A DNA stretch of 64,000 bases. Origin: Jiangella mangrovi. GTDB taxonomy: Bacteria > Actinomycetota > Actinomycetes > Jiangellales > Jiangellaceae. The translations under genes were made by a program, and so were the position numbers. The notes under the pieces are model-generated. The model did no database searches. It had not been told where the DNA came from and saw only the letters and a program-made list of their open reading frames with translations. Below are positions 25,954 through 34,344 of the stretch, in pieces (within the stretch, counting starts at the first letter, position 1; every line of letters begins with the position of its first letter). The stretch covers positions 6,138,037 through 6,202,036 of the forward strand of contig NZ_JACHMM010000001.1 of the NCBI RefSeq assembly GCF_014204975.1, read 5' to 3'.

Positions 25954-27342
25954 CTACGCAAGCCCGGGCTCAGCGGTGGGGCGCGGAAGGGTGATCGTCG
26001 CCGACGTGCCGGAGGGGCCGCTGTCGATCTCGACCCGGCCGTGCTGGGCGTCGACGAGGGCGCGCACGACGGCGAGACCCAAACCCGAGGTGCGGCTGGA
26101 GCCGACGGCGCGGGTGTTGAGGAACGGCTCGAACAGGTGCGGCAGCAGCTCCGGGTCGATGCCGGGCCCGTCGTCGGCGACGGTGAGGACGATCGTGTCG
26201 TCGCGGAGGGCGGCGCCGACGGTGGCGCGGGTGCCGGGCGGGTTGTGGTCGACGGCGTTGGCGATGAGGTGGGCGAGGCACTGCTCGAGCCGGGCCTGGT
26301 CGCCGAGCAGCACGTCGGGCGGCGGCGGCACGACGGTGACGGACGGGGCGTAGGGCAGGGCGTCCACGCGATCCTGCACGGCGCCGAACAGGTCGGGCAC
26401 GAACACCAGGTCCCGCCGCACGTCGATCTCGTCGCGGCCGCGGGCGATGTCGGTGAGGTCGTCGAGCACGCGCCTCAACCGGTCGAGCTCGTGCCGCACG
26501 ATCGCCGCGTCGGCGGTGCCGAGCAGCTCCAGGTGGCCCTCGGCGACGGCCAGGGGCGTGCGCACCTCGTGCGAGATCGCGGCCAGGTAGCGGCGCCGGC
26601 TGATGTCGCCCTGCTCGATGCGGGTGAGCATCTGGTTCAGCTCGGTGGCCAGCTCGGCGATCTCGTCCTCGGTGGCCGGCACCGGGACGCGGCTGGCGAG
26701 GTCGGCGGGCGAGATGGCCTTCGCGGCCGCGGAGACGTCGCGGACGGGGCGCAGCGTGCGCCGCACCACCAGCCAGAGCGCGAGCCCGCCGCCGGCGAGG
26801 CCGATCACCCCGGCGAGGGCCGCGCCGCGCAGCACCGTGGCCGCGGTGTCGGTGGCGGGATCCAGGGGCGCGACGACGGTGACGGTGGCGACGCCGTCGC
26901 CGGACTCGTCGAGGACGGTGGCGTCGAGGACCCGCACCGAGCCGCCGGTGGTGTCGAGGGAGCGGATGGTGCCCGGCTCGGCCGGAGGTGCGTCGCGGCC
27001 GCGCATCAGGGTCGCCACGCGGGACGGGCCGCCGGTGCTCTGCAGGCGGGTGCCGTTCACCGTCACCAGCGACACGTGGCGGGTGCCGCTGGGATGGATG
27101 GCCAGCGCCTGCCGTGCGGCCCGCTCGGCCTCGGGGCCGGACACCGTCCCGCCCGGACCCACCGCGGCGGCCAGCTGGTCGTCCAGCGCGGCGCCGAGCT
27201 GGACCGCCTCGTCCTCGAGCAGGACGTCGATGTCGCCGCGGCCGGACATCCGCACCATCTCGTAGGTGAGCGCCGCCACGCCGCCGATCACCAGCGCCAT
27301 GACCGCCAGCGACCGGATGAGGACGCGGCCGGTGAGGGTCAC
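25954..27342 (-). CDS. Sensor histidine kinase (OmpR-partner type)
   Basis: 462 aa. TM1 about residues 10-30, an extracytoplasmic domain of about 140 residues, TM2 near 172-195, HAMP (VVRRTLRPVRDVSAAAKAIS), HisKA with phospho-His in AAISHEVRTPLAVAEGHLEL near 257, then HATPase_c: HLIANAVDHN, VADDGPGIDPE and TSGLGLAVVRALVDAQHG. Start GTG 27342 overlaps the response-regulator stop by 4 bp. Signal unknown; the divergent PepSY protein may be part of the sensing circuit. Confidence 0.94.
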   Translation of the reverse strand: MTLTGRVLIRSLAVMALVIGGVAALTYEMVRMSGRGDIDVLLEDEAVQLGAALDDQLAAAVGPGGTVSGPEAERAARQALAIHPSGTRHVSLVTVNGTRLQSTGGPSRVATLMRGRDAPPAEPGTIRSLDTTGGSVRVLDATVLDESGDGVATVTVVAPLDPATDTAATVLRGAALAGVIGLAGGGLALWLVVRRTLRPVRDVSAAAKAISPADLASRVPVPATEDEIAELATELNQMLTRIEQGDISRRRYLAAISHEVRTPLAVAEGHLELLGTADAAIVRHELDRLRRVLDDLTDIARGRDEIDVRRDLVFVPDLFGAVQDRVDALPYAPSVTVVPPPPDVLLGDQARLEQCLAHLIANAVDHNPPGTRATVGAALRDDTIVLTVADDGPGIDPELLPHLFEPFLNTRAVGSSRTSGLGLAVVRALVDAQHGRVEIDSGPSGTSATITLPRPTAEPGLA

Positions 27343-28010
27343 TCGAACTCGGTTCCCGTCCCGAGCCGGTAGCCGGCGCCGCGGATCGTCTGGATGAGGT
27401 CGCCGCCGAGCTTGCGGCGCAGCTGGCTGATGTAGACCTCGACGACGTTCGACGCGCCCTCGAAGTCGTAGCCCCACACCCGGTCCAGCAGCTGCGGCTG
27501 CGAGAACACCTGCCCGGGGTGGCGGATGAGCACCTCGAGCAGGGCGAACTCGCGGGCCGACAGCGTCACAGTCCGGCCGTCGACCGCCGCGGTGTGCGCG
27601 CCGAGGTGCAGCGTCAGCGGACCCACGGCCAGCACGTCGCCGCGGCCCTGGTCGCCGCCGCGCAGCCGGGCCCGGATCCGGGCCAGCAGCTCGCTCATGC
27701 TGAACGGCTTGACCATGTAGTCGTCGGCCCCGGCGTCCAGGTTGGCGACGCGGTCGCTCACCGAATCGCGAGCAGTGAGCACGATCACGGGCACCGAGGG
27801 GCGACGGCGGCGCAGGCGGCGCAGCAGCTCCTCGCCCGGGATGCCGGGCAGCCCGAGGTCCAGCACGACGATCTCGACCTCGGAGGACAGCGCCATGACC
27901 AGCCCGTCGATGCCGTCGTCAGCGACGACCACCTGGTAACCGGCGTTCTCGAGGCCGCGGCGCACGAACGCGACGATCCCTGCCTCGTCCTCGACCAGCA
28001 GAATTGCCAA
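27339..28010 (-). CDS. OmpR/PhoB-type response regulator
   Basis: 223 aa. Receiver: LLVEDEAGI, phospho-Asp in IVVLDLGLPG near residue 51, LTARDS and VKPF; winged-helix output domain with LSAREFALLEVLIRHPGQVF and VVEVYISQLRRKLG. The start is TTG 28010 (TTGGCAATTCTG), supported by GAGGCGAGGG just upstream; no ATG/GTG fits the domain edge. First gene of the operon regulator-kinase-DUF1707, divergent from the PepSY protein gene. Confidence 0.94.
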   Translation of the reverse strand: MAILLVEDEAGIVAFVRRGLENAGYQVVVADDGIDGLVMALSSEVEIVVLDLGLPGIPGEELLRRLRRRRPSVPVIVLTARDSVSDRVANLDAGADDYMVKPFSMSELLARIRARLRGGDQGRGDVLAVGPLTLHLGAHTAAVDGRTVTLSAREFALLEVLIRHPGQVFSQPQLLDRVWGYDFEGASNVVEVYISQLRRKLGGDLIQTIRGAGYRLGTGTEFE

Positions 28011-28061
28011 CCCTCGCCTCTTCTCGATCCGCGGTGGCGTCCAGCGTCGCGACCGATGCTG

Positions 28062-28117
28062 AAGGCTCCATGAGGAGAACCTGAAGACGGCTTTCAGGTC
28101 GCCTTCATCTCAGCATC
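28062..28117. promoter_or_regulatory. Nested inverted repeats upstream of the OmpR-type operon
   Basis: ACCTGAA (28079-28085) and TTCAGGT (28093-28099) form a perfect dyad; it is flanked by a looser inverse pair around GCTGAAGGC (28058-28066) and GCCTTCATCTCAGC (28101-28114). Candidate site for the regulator, controlling both its own operon and the divergent PepSY gene. Confidence 0.5.
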
Positions 28118-28157
28118 ATGGTGCCGGTGGATCGTCGGTAGTCCAACCGGTTCGAGC

Positions 28158-28871
28158 ATGGGATCCACAGTGCGCGTTCGACAGCTGCTCGTCCCCGCCG
28201 GTCTCGCGGCCGCCGGGCTCGGCGGGGCCGCGGCGGTCGGCTACCTCCTGATCAGCGACCCCGTCGGGACCTTCGAGCCCATCCGGGTGGGCGTCGCCGT
28301 CAGTGGCACGCCGTCGCCGCCGCCCGACGGAGGGCCCGGCGGAGGGCCCGAGTCCGAGTCGGTCCAGGGCCTCGAGCAGCTGGTCGGCGAGCTGCGGCCC
28401 GGCACCGAGGCCGACGACTGGTACGTCGCCGGCGTCGAGGTCGACTTCGGGCCCGAGGCCTGGCTGTTCTCCGATCCCGTCGCCGACGACTTCGACCGCG
28501 ACGGCGTCACCGAGCCCGTCCTCGCCGAGCTGCGCGACCTCGACGGCACCGAGGTCACCCTCGGCGTCCGCTACGAGCCGGACGACCAGCGCGACGACGC
28601 CGACGTGTTCACGGTCAACGGCATCACCTACCGCGACGCCATCGGCGACACCCCCTGGCAGACCGACATCGCCGCCATGGTCGACCACGTGACCGTCGCC
28701 ACGACCGCCGCCCACGCCGTCGGCCCCGGCGCCCGCGTCGTCGAGGTCGAGTGGAACACCGAGGACGGCTGGGACGGCTGGGAGGTCGACGTCGTCAGCG
28801 GCGACGGCGCCGAGTACGACGTGTTCCTCGACGCCTCCGGCACCGTCTTCGCCGTCCACCCCGGCGACTAG
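28158..28871 (+). CDS. Membrane-anchored PepSY-like protein
   Basis: 237 aa. N-terminal signal anchor (LLVPAGLAAAGLGGAAAVGY), a Pro/Gly-rich linker (about 50-75), then two similar alpha/beta segments, the last reading VVEVEWNTEDGWDGWEVDVVSGDGAEYDVFLDASG, shaped like a PepSY domain. Start ATG 28158; GTG 28170 is possible. It is divergent from the OmpR/kinase operon, an arrangement often seen for PepSY proteins that modulate or report on a sensor kinase. No enzymatic motif. Confidence 0.75.
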   Translation: MGSTVRVRQLLVPAGLAAAGLGGAAAVGYLLISDPVGTFEPIRVGVAVSGTPSPPPDGGPGGGPESESVQGLEQLVGELRPGTEADDWYVAGVEVDFGPEAWLFSDPVADDFDRDGVTEPVLAELRDLDGTEVTLGVRYEPDDQRDDADVFTVNGITYRDAIGDTPWQTDIAAMVDHVTVATTAAHAVGPGARVVEVEWNTEDGWDGWEVDVVSGDGAEYDVFLDASGTVFAVHPGD

Positions 28872-28890
28872 CCCAGGCGCCGCGCCGTCG

Positions 28891-28908
28891 CGGCCGGCAA
28901 CCCGGCCG
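28891..28908. terminator. GC-rich hairpin between convergent genes
   Basis: CGGCCGG (28891-28897), CAAC loop, CCGGCCG (28902-28908), 20 bp after the PepSY gene stop and just before the end of the convergent tetR. Likely bidirectional terminator. Confidence 0.55.
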
Positions 28909-28911
28909 TGG

Positions 28912-29547
28912 TCAGGAGGCGTCGAGGAAGGTCGCGAAGCCGGCGATCAGCGCCGTCACGGTGATCTCGAGGCGGCTCTCGACGGTGACCGGGCCGTCGG
29001 CGAGCGCCGCGGCGAAGACGGGCAGCCCGGCGTCGGCCAGGGCGCCGGCGTCGGGCGGCGGCTCGGCCGGAGCCGTCGCGTAGGCGAGGTGCTGCCCGAC
29101 GACGGCGGAGGCGACCGCGTAGACCAGGTGCAACGCCGTCCGCGGCGCGAACCCGGCGTCGCGCAGGACCCGCAGGACGCCCTCGAGGACGGCCAGTGTC
29201 GCCGGGGTGATCGCGGGCCGCGACGCGAACAGGACGACGGCGCCGGGGTGGCGCGTCAGCCCGCGGTGCAGCTCGTCGGCGTGGCCGGCGACGACCTCCT
29301 GCCAGGGCGCGGACTCGCGCGGCGGGCCGAGCGACTCGGCGAGGACGTACTCGACGATGGCGTCCTCGAGCCCCTGCTTGTTGCGCACGTGGTGGTAGAG
29401 CGTCATCGCCTCGACGCCGAGCTCGCCGGCCAGCTTGCGCATGGACAGCGCGTCGACGCCGTCGCGGTCGACCAGGCGGACCGCGGCCTCGAGCACCTGG
29501 TCGCGGGTCAGCCCCGCGTGGCGGCCCTGCACTCGCGCTTTGCCCAC
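28912..29547 (-). CDS. TetR-family regulator (TetR_C-like, tetracycline-repressor subgroup)
   Basis: 211 aa. HTH near residues 14-60 (LTRDQVLEAAVRLVDRDG; LSMRKLAGELGVEAMTLYHH), a recognition helix typical of the TetR(D)/TetR_C subgroup. Start GTG 29547 is chosen because AGGAGG lies seven bases upstream; the ATGs upstream of it overlap that ribosome site. Divergent from a small membrane-protein gene across an array of CCGTAAG half-sites, the likely operator. Confidence 0.92.
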   Translation of the reverse strand: MGKARVQGRHAGLTRDQVLEAAVRLVDRDGVDALSMRKLAGELGVEAMTLYHHVRNKQGLEDAIVEYVLAESLGPPRESAPWQEVVAGHADELHRGLTRHPGAVVLFASRPAITPATLAVLEGVLRVLRDAGFAPRTALHLVYAVASAVVGQHLAYATAPAEPPPDAGALADAGLPVFAAALADGPVTVESRLEITVTALIAGFATFLDAS

Positions 29548-29567
29548 GTCAGAACCTCCTTGCATCA

Positions 29568-29613
29568 CTTACGGCGTAAGACTACCATCGAGCCGTAAGT
29601 CATACACCGTAAG
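29568..29613. promoter_or_regulatory. CTTACGG/CCGTAAG half-site array (TetR operator)
   Basis: CTTACGGCGTAAG (29568-29580) is a perfect 13-bp dyad; an inverse partner GCCGTAAG follows at 29592-29599 and another ACCGTAAG at 29606-29613. Three phased half-sites between tetR and the membrane-protein gene suggest cooperative repressor binding over both promoters. Confidence 0.65.
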
Positions 29614-29628
29614 AGAAGGGAGTCCACC

Positions 29629-30090
29629 ATGACGACGCAGACCGAGACCCGCACCCGCCGTTGGCAGAGCACGGCGCAGGCGCTGCAGCTCGGGGTGGGC
29701 CTGCAGGTCGTGTGCCTCCTGCTGCCGCTGCTCGACCTCTGGTTCTTCGGCTCGATCGAGGGGCATGTGCAGGACGCCTATCCCGAGTGGGGCGCCGACG
29801 ACGTCGCGCTCGACCGCAACGCCATCGCCATCACGCTGGTGGTCATCGGCGTCCTGGGACTGGCGGGCTGGTTCGGCGCGCTCTGGGCGGCGAAGCGCGA
29901 CCGTGGCGTGCGCGCTACAGTGACGACGCTGTTCGCGCTCGGCATGGGCACGCTGACGGTCGTCGCCGGCGTCGGCGGCGAGCCCTACGACCAGTACGTC
30001 CCGCTCTGGCTGGGCACCACCATCCTGCTGGTCATGGCGCTGCCCGCCGTGACGGCCCTGCTGGCGGTCTGGTTCCGCGGGCGCGACTGA
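29629..30090 (+). CDS. Small four-helix membrane protein
   Basis: 153 aa with hydrophobic helices at about 22-40, 70-88, 98-114 and 128-148. No conserved motif that I can name. ATG 29629 follows GAAGGGAG. It is the likely target of the divergent TetR repressor and is followed at 34 bp by a DUF1330 gene. Function unknown. Confidence 0.75.
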   Translation: MTTQTETRTRRWQSTAQALQLGVGLQVVCLLLPLLDLWFFGSIEGHVQDAYPEWGADDVALDRNAIAITLVVIGVLGLAGWFGALWAAKRDRGVRATVTTLFALGMGTLTVVAGVGGEPYDQYVPLWLGTTILLVMALPAVTALLAVWFRGRD

Positions 30091-30124
30091 CGTTGTGAAG
30101 AACCCCGCCGACGGAGAGGACACC

Positions 30125-30472
30125 ATGCCCGCCTACGTCATCGCACACCTGCAGGACGCCGCCCCGCACCCGGACATCGCCGAGTACATCGAGCGCATTC
30201 CCGGCACGTTCGAGCCGTACGGCGGCCGATTCCTGGTGCACGCCACGCAGCACGCGGTGCTCGAGGGCGGCTGGCCGGGCGGCGTCGTGATGATCGGCTT
30301 CCCGAGCCTCACCGAGGCGCGGACCTGGTGGGACTCCCCCGAGTACCAAGAGATCGCACCGCTGCGCTCGCGGCACATCGAGGGCGACATCATCATGGTC
30401 GACGGCGTCCCCGACGGCTACGACCCCGCCACCACGGCGAAGGCGATCCGCGACGCCGTCCCCGCCGAATAG
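30125..30472 (+). CDS. DUF1330-family protein
   Basis: 115 aa. Typical ferredoxin-like DUF1330 pattern: MPAYVIAHLQDAAPHPDIAE, YIERIPGTFEPYGGRFLVHA, VMIGFPSLTEARTWWDSPEY. ATG 30125 is preceded by GGAGAGG; the earlier GTG at 30095 lies before that ribosome site and is rejected. Probably cotranscribed with the membrane-protein gene. Biochemical role unknown. Confidence 0.88.
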   Translation: MPAYVIAHLQDAAPHPDIAEYIERIPGTFEPYGGRFLVHATQHAVLEGGWPGGVVMIGFPSLTEARTWWDSPEYQEIAPLRSRHIEGDIIMVDGVPDGYDPATTAKAIRDAVPAE

Positions 30473-30487
30473 CCCACTTGAGTCCGA

Positions 30488-30536
30488 TGATCATGTCCCC
30501 TCACGGCGCCACAGCGACCGCGAGGGGACATGATCA
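30488..30536. repeat. GATCA-family long inverted repeat between convergent genes
   Basis: Perfect 15-bp arms TGATCATGTCCCCTC (30488-30502) and inverse (30522-30536), 19-bp loop. It lies between the DUF1330 stop and the end of the convergent deacylase gene. Confidence 0.8.
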
Positions 30537-30582
30537 CGAGCGGGTCAGGACCCACTCCCCAACCGCTCCGGCGGCGACGGGG

Positions 30583-32277
30583 TCAGCCCTCGGCCGCGGG
30601 CTCCACCAGTGCGGGAGCCGCAGCTGACGCCGTCACCACCGCCGCTGCCGGGCCGCGGTCCTTCGCCGGGCCGTACAGCGCCCGCCCCGGCCGCGCCCCG
30701 GTGAGAGCGCCGTCGCGCAGCACCGCCGTCCCGGAGACGAAGACGTCGTCGACGCCCTCGGCGAGCTGGCGGGGGCGCTCGAAGTTGGCCGGGGCGAGGC
30801 TGCGCTCGAGCGAGAACACGACCACGTCGGCCACGGCGCCGTCGCGCAGGACGCCGCGGTCGGGCAGGCCGAGCCTCTGGGCGGGGAACGACGACATCTT
30901 GCGGACGGCCTCGGGCAGGCTGAGCAGCCGCTCCTCGCGGACGAAGTCGGCCAGGACGCGCGTGAAGCAGCCGTAGGCGCGCGGGCTCGGGGCCAGGCCG
31001 ATGAAGACGGAGTCGCTGGCGATCATGCCGAGCGGGTGGCAGACGAACTTCCACAGCGTCATCGCGTGCGGGCTGGGCCGGGTGAACGTCGCGCCGGGGT
31101 TGGCCGCCACGAGGTCGCAGACGGCCACGCCGAGCGAGACGCCGAGGGTGCTGACGACCTCGCTGAGGTACCAGCCCTCGAAGCGGTCGTACTCGGAACT
31201 GGTGAGATAGCCCAGCCGCAGGTCCGAGAACGGGGCGCTGGCGACGTACTGCCGGGCCGCGCCGCTGGACTCGACCTCGGCGGCGATGCGCTCGCGGGTG
31301 GCGCCGTCGGCCAGCCGTTCGCGCAGGCGGTCCGGCCCGCCCTCCTGCACCCAGAGCGGGAGCAGCCGGCTGAGCCGGGTGCCGCCCCACTCGTAGGTGT
31401 AGGTGTCGAACGTGACGTCGAGGCCGGCGTCGCGCTCGGCCTGCAGCAGGTCGAGCATCCGCTGCGCGCCGCCGGTGTACTCGGCTCGGGCGGACCGGGA
31501 GAAGTGCGTGACCTGCAGCGGCGCGCCGGACCGGCGGGCGATGTCGACGGCCTCGCGGAACGGGTCGAGGTAGGTGTCGCCCAGGCCGTAGCGGACGTGG
31601 GTGTGGTACATCCCGCCCAGCTCCGCCGCCTCGGCCGCCAGCGCGACGAGCTCGTCCGTCGTCGCGTGCGCGCCCGGCGGGTAGTCCAGCCCCGTCGACA
31701 GGCCGAAGGCGCCGTCGTACATCGCGTCGCGGACCTGGCCCCGCATGCGGTCCAGAGCGGCGCCGTCGGCGATGCCGGGCTCCCAGCCCAGCGCGTTGAC
31801 CCGCAGCGCCGTGTTGCCGACGAGCGTCGCGACGTTGACGGCGACGGTGCGGTCGTAGGCGGCGAGCTGGTCGGCGACCGAGCCCCAGCCCAGCGGCTCG
31901 GCGGGCAGCCCCGCGATGCCGGCGTTCTGCTCCGAGAACGCGCTCAGGTCCGCCGGCCGGTCGAACGGCGCGTAGGACAGCCCGTCGACGCCGATGACCT
32001 CGGTGGTGACGCCCTGGCGGATCTTCATCTCCAGGTCCGGGTCGCCGAGCAGCACCAGGTCGGAATGGCTGTGCAGGTCGATGAAGCCGGGCGCGACGAT
32101 GCGGCCGGTGGCGTCGACGCGCTCGCGGGCCGGCACGTCCGCCGTCGACCCCCGCAGCAGCGTCACCCGGCCGTCGCGGATCCCGACGGCCGCGGTGAAG
32201 GCCGGGTTGCCGGTGCCGTCGACGACCGTGCCGTGCTCGATGAGCACGTCGAACGGCGCCCGCGTCGAGGCCGTCAT
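30583..32277 (-). CDS. N-acyl-D-amino-acid deacylase-like amidohydrolase
   Basis: 564 aa. D-aminoacylase-type amidohydrolase: N-terminal beta-domain, metal motif GFIDLHSHSD near residue 68, later ligands HTHVRYG and QVTHFSRSA, catalytic Asp in IASDSVFIG, and the C-terminal VADVVVFSLE strand. The conserved metal-bridging Cys of the family (normally VIGNCG) is Asp here (TEVIGVDGLSYAP). ATG 32277 overlaps the stop of the enolase-superfamily gene by 4 bp. It probably removes an N-acyl or related amide group from a D-configured substrate in the cytoplasm; exact substrate unknown. Confidence 0.86.
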   Translation of the reverse strand: MTASTRAPFDVLIEHGTVVDGTGNPAFTAAVGIRDGRVTLLRGSTADVPARERVDATGRIVAPGFIDLHSHSDLVLLGDPDLEMKIRQGVTTEVIGVDGLSYAPFDRPADLSAFSEQNAGIAGLPAEPLGWGSVADQLAAYDRTVAVNVATLVGNTALRVNALGWEPGIADGAALDRMRGQVRDAMYDGAFGLSTGLDYPPGAHATTDELVALAAEAAELGGMYHTHVRYGLGDTYLDPFREAVDIARRSGAPLQVTHFSRSARAEYTGGAQRMLDLLQAERDAGLDVTFDTYTYEWGGTRLSRLLPLWVQEGGPDRLRERLADGATRERIAAEVESSGAARQYVASAPFSDLRLGYLTSSEYDRFEGWYLSEVVSTLGVSLGVAVCDLVAANPGATFTRPSPHAMTLWKFVCHPLGMIASDSVFIGLAPSPRAYGCFTRVLADFVREERLLSLPEAVRKMSSFPAQRLGLPDRGVLRDGAVADVVVFSLERSLAPANFERPRQLAEGVDDVFVSGTAVLRDGALTGARPGRALYGPAKDRGPAAAVVTASAAAPALVEPAAEG

Positions 32278-33449
32278 CGGGTCCCGCCCAGGTCGAGCAC
32301 GAAGCGCGGCTCGGAACGTTCCAATTCCTCCAGCCGCAGCCGCGGGCCGAGCCCTGGTGACGGGTCCACCCGCCAGACGCCGCCGTCGACGCGCGGCGGG
32401 TTCTCGACGTAGCGCTCCCAGTACGGCGCCTGCTCCGGCGTGATCATCGACTCACTCATGAGGAAGTTCGGCAGCGTAGCGGAGAGCTGCCAGGTCGCGG
32501 CGCTCTGCAGCGGACCGAACGGGTTGTGGAACGCGACGGAGACGCCGTGCGCCTCGGCCAGGGTGGCGATCTTCCGCGCCGCCGTCAGCCCGCCGCAGAT
32601 GCCCACGTCGGGCTGAGCGACGGCCACGGTGTGCTGCTCGATGAACGGCGCGCTCGAGAAGTGGTTGCCCCACCGCTCCCCCGCCGCGATGGGCGTGCTG
32701 ACCCGGCTGGACACCTCGCGCAACCAGTCCGGCCGCTCGTACGGCACCGGCTCCTCGATGAAGGTGAGGTCGTACGGCGCCAGCGCCTCGGCCAGCCGGA
32801 TCGAGTTCGCGACGTTGAGCCGGCCGTGACAGTCGACCATGAGGTGGACGTCGGGGCCGACGGCCTCGCGCGCGGCCTGGAAGTACTCGGCGATGTAGCC
32901 GAAGATCCACGGCGGCAGCAGCTCGGTCTCGGTCTGGCGTGCGGGGACGAGCTGGCCGTGCTCGTGGTGGACGCTGGTCACCTTCTCGTAGAACCCGGGC
33001 AGCGTCGTCTTGATCGCCTTGAACCCGGCGTCGACCCGGGCGCGTGCCGTCGCCGCCAGCGCGTCCGGCGACTCGCCGGCCTTCGCGTGGGTGTAGACCA
33101 GCACCTCGTCGCGGAACGCGCCGCCGAGCAGCCGGTGCACGGGCACGCCGAGCACCCGCGCGTTGAGGTCCCAGAGCGCCATGTCGACCGCGCTGATGCC
33201 GATGGTCAGCAGCGTCCCGCCGAGGAACGCGTCGCGGTACATCCGCTCGCTGAGCTGCTCGATGCGGGTCGGGTCCTGGCCGCGCAGCTCGTCGCCCAGT
33301 TCGTCGAGCAACGCGACGATCGACCGCGTCCGCCGCCGCATGGCGACCTCGGCCTCCCCGACCGCGCCGTCGTCGGTCTCGACCCTGACGTACACGGCGT
33401 TGTAGAAGCCGAAGTCCACCGGCCACGAACGAATTCGATCGATCTTCAT
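32274..33449 (-). CDS. Enolase-superfamily dehydratase (galactonate/mannonate dehydratase-like)
   Basis: 391 aa. N-terminal capping domain (MKIDRIRSWPVDF) and a mandelate-racemase-type barrel with metal ligands D in LMVDCHGRLN (about 204), E in FIEEPVPYE (about 230) and E in AAGERWGNH (about 256); the DxHGR pattern plus His in AFHNPFGP are typical of sugar-acid dehydratases (GalD/ManD/RspA group). ATG 33449 has GGAGG. It heads the two-gene operon with the deacylase. Its upstream region contains the CCTAGG operator. Likely dehydrates an acid sugar to a 2-keto-3-deoxy product. Confidence 0.88.
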   Translation of the reverse strand: MKIDRIRSWPVDFGFYNAVYVRVETDDGAVGEAEVAMRRRTRSIVALLDELGDELRGQDPTRIEQLSERMYRDAFLGGTLLTIGISAVDMALWDLNARVLGVPVHRLLGGAFRDEVLVYTHAKAGESPDALAATARARVDAGFKAIKTTLPGFYEKVTSVHHEHGQLVPARQTETELLPPWIFGYIAEYFQAAREAVGPDVHLMVDCHGRLNVANSIRLAEALAPYDLTFIEEPVPYERPDWLREVSSRVSTPIAAGERWGNHFSSAPFIEQHTVAVAQPDVGICGGLTAARKIATLAEAHGVSVAFHNPFGPLQSAATWQLSATLPNFLMSESMITPEQAPYWERYVENPPRVDGGVWRVDPSPGLGPRLRLEELERSEPRFVLDLGGTR

Positions 33450-33460
33450 GACACCTCCTT

Positions 33461-33482
33461 CCTAGAACCTAGGACTTAGGTG
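33461..33482. promoter_or_regulatory. CCTAGG-type operator, site A
   Basis: GAACCTAGGAC (core CCTAGG 33468-33473) flanked by related CCTAGA (33461) and CTTAGG (33475), i.e. three TAG-containing units every 7 bp. It lies between the divergent dehydratase gene and gntR, close to the dehydratase start. Shared with sites B, C and D of this island. Confidence 0.7.
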
Positions 33483-33555
33483 TTTACTTATCAAGCCCTG
33501 AACTATGCTCGTGCCTCACCTGCCCCGGTAGTGGTCGAGAGGATGTGACGCGACA

Positions 33556-34344
33556 GTGGCGCGATCCGGCACAGAGGTCGACGAGTCCGCACCCGCGGCG
33601 GACGACGACGACCGCCTCACCCGGCGGCTGTCCGACCACGGGCGCCGTGTCCCCCTCGGCGTCCAGGTGGCCGAGCGCATCCGGGCCGACATCTCCAAGG
33701 GCGGCCTGCAGCCCGGCGAGGAACTGCCCTCCGAGGCCGAGTACGGCGAGCGCTTCGACGTCAGCCAGCGCGTGGTCCGCGACGCGCTGCGCACCCTCAA
33801 CAACGAGGGCATCATCTCGACGCGGCAGGGCAAGCGCGCCGTCGTCGGCAGCCTCCGCCCGGCCGCCATGGGCAACTACATCCGCTTCCTCGTCGACACC
33901 GACCCGTCGGCCATCGACGAGCTCATGGACTTCCGCGCGCTGCTCGAGGGGCACGCCGCCCGGCTGGCCGCCGAGCGCGCCACCGCCGAGGACGTCGCCG
34001 AGATGCGCAAGGCGCTCTCTCGGGTGCTCGAGACCGGCGACGACCTCGAGGCGCGGGTCCCCGCCGACCTGCGGCTGCACGAGCTCATCTCGCAGGCCTG
34101 CGGCAACCGCCTCGTCGACAGCATGCTGCAGGTGCTCTCCGAGACGCTGGCCGAGGAGCGCCGCCGCGGCGCCCAGATCACCCGGTCCAAGGGCGTCGGC
34201 CACGACGAGACCAACCAGCAGCACGTCGCGCTCATCGAGGCCATCGCCGCCCACGACGGCGACGCCGCCGAGCGGTGCGCGGTCGAGATCGTCCAGCGAG
34301 CGCTGGGCTACTGGTCGTCGGCCGCGCGCCATGACGGGTCCTGA
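33556..34344 (+). CDS. GntR-family regulator, FadR/FCD type (island regulator)
   Basis: 262 aa. About 40 acidic N-terminal residues, then winged HTH (LQPGEELPSEAEYGERFDVS; QRVVRDALRTLNNEGIISTR) and an FCD ligand domain (ELMDFRALLEGHAARLAAER; RLHELISQACGN; ALIEAIAAHDGDAAE). Start GTG 33556 after GAGAGG. It overlaps the beta-propeller gene by 14 bp and is divergent from the dehydratase/deacylase operon. The CCTAGG palindromes that precede every transcription unit from 33.4 to 54.2 kb are its likely binding sites (inference). FCD effectors are usually carboxylic or sugar acids. Confidence 0.92.
   Translation: MARSGTEVDESAPAADDDDRLTRRLSDHGRRVPLGVQVAERIRADISKGGLQPGEELPSEAEYGERFDVSQRVVRDALRTLNNEGIISTRQGKRAVVGSLRPAAMGNYIRFLVDTDPSAIDELMDFRALLEGHAARLAAERATAEDVAEMRKALSRVLETGDDLEARVPADLRLHELISQACGNRLVDSMLQVLSETLAEERRRGAQITRSKGVGHDETNQQHVALIEAIAAHDGDAAERCAVEIVQRALGYWSSAARHDGS

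Noticed and set aside
31036-32412. 458-codon plus-strand frame
   Set aside because: Antisense of the deacylase gene; no domain.
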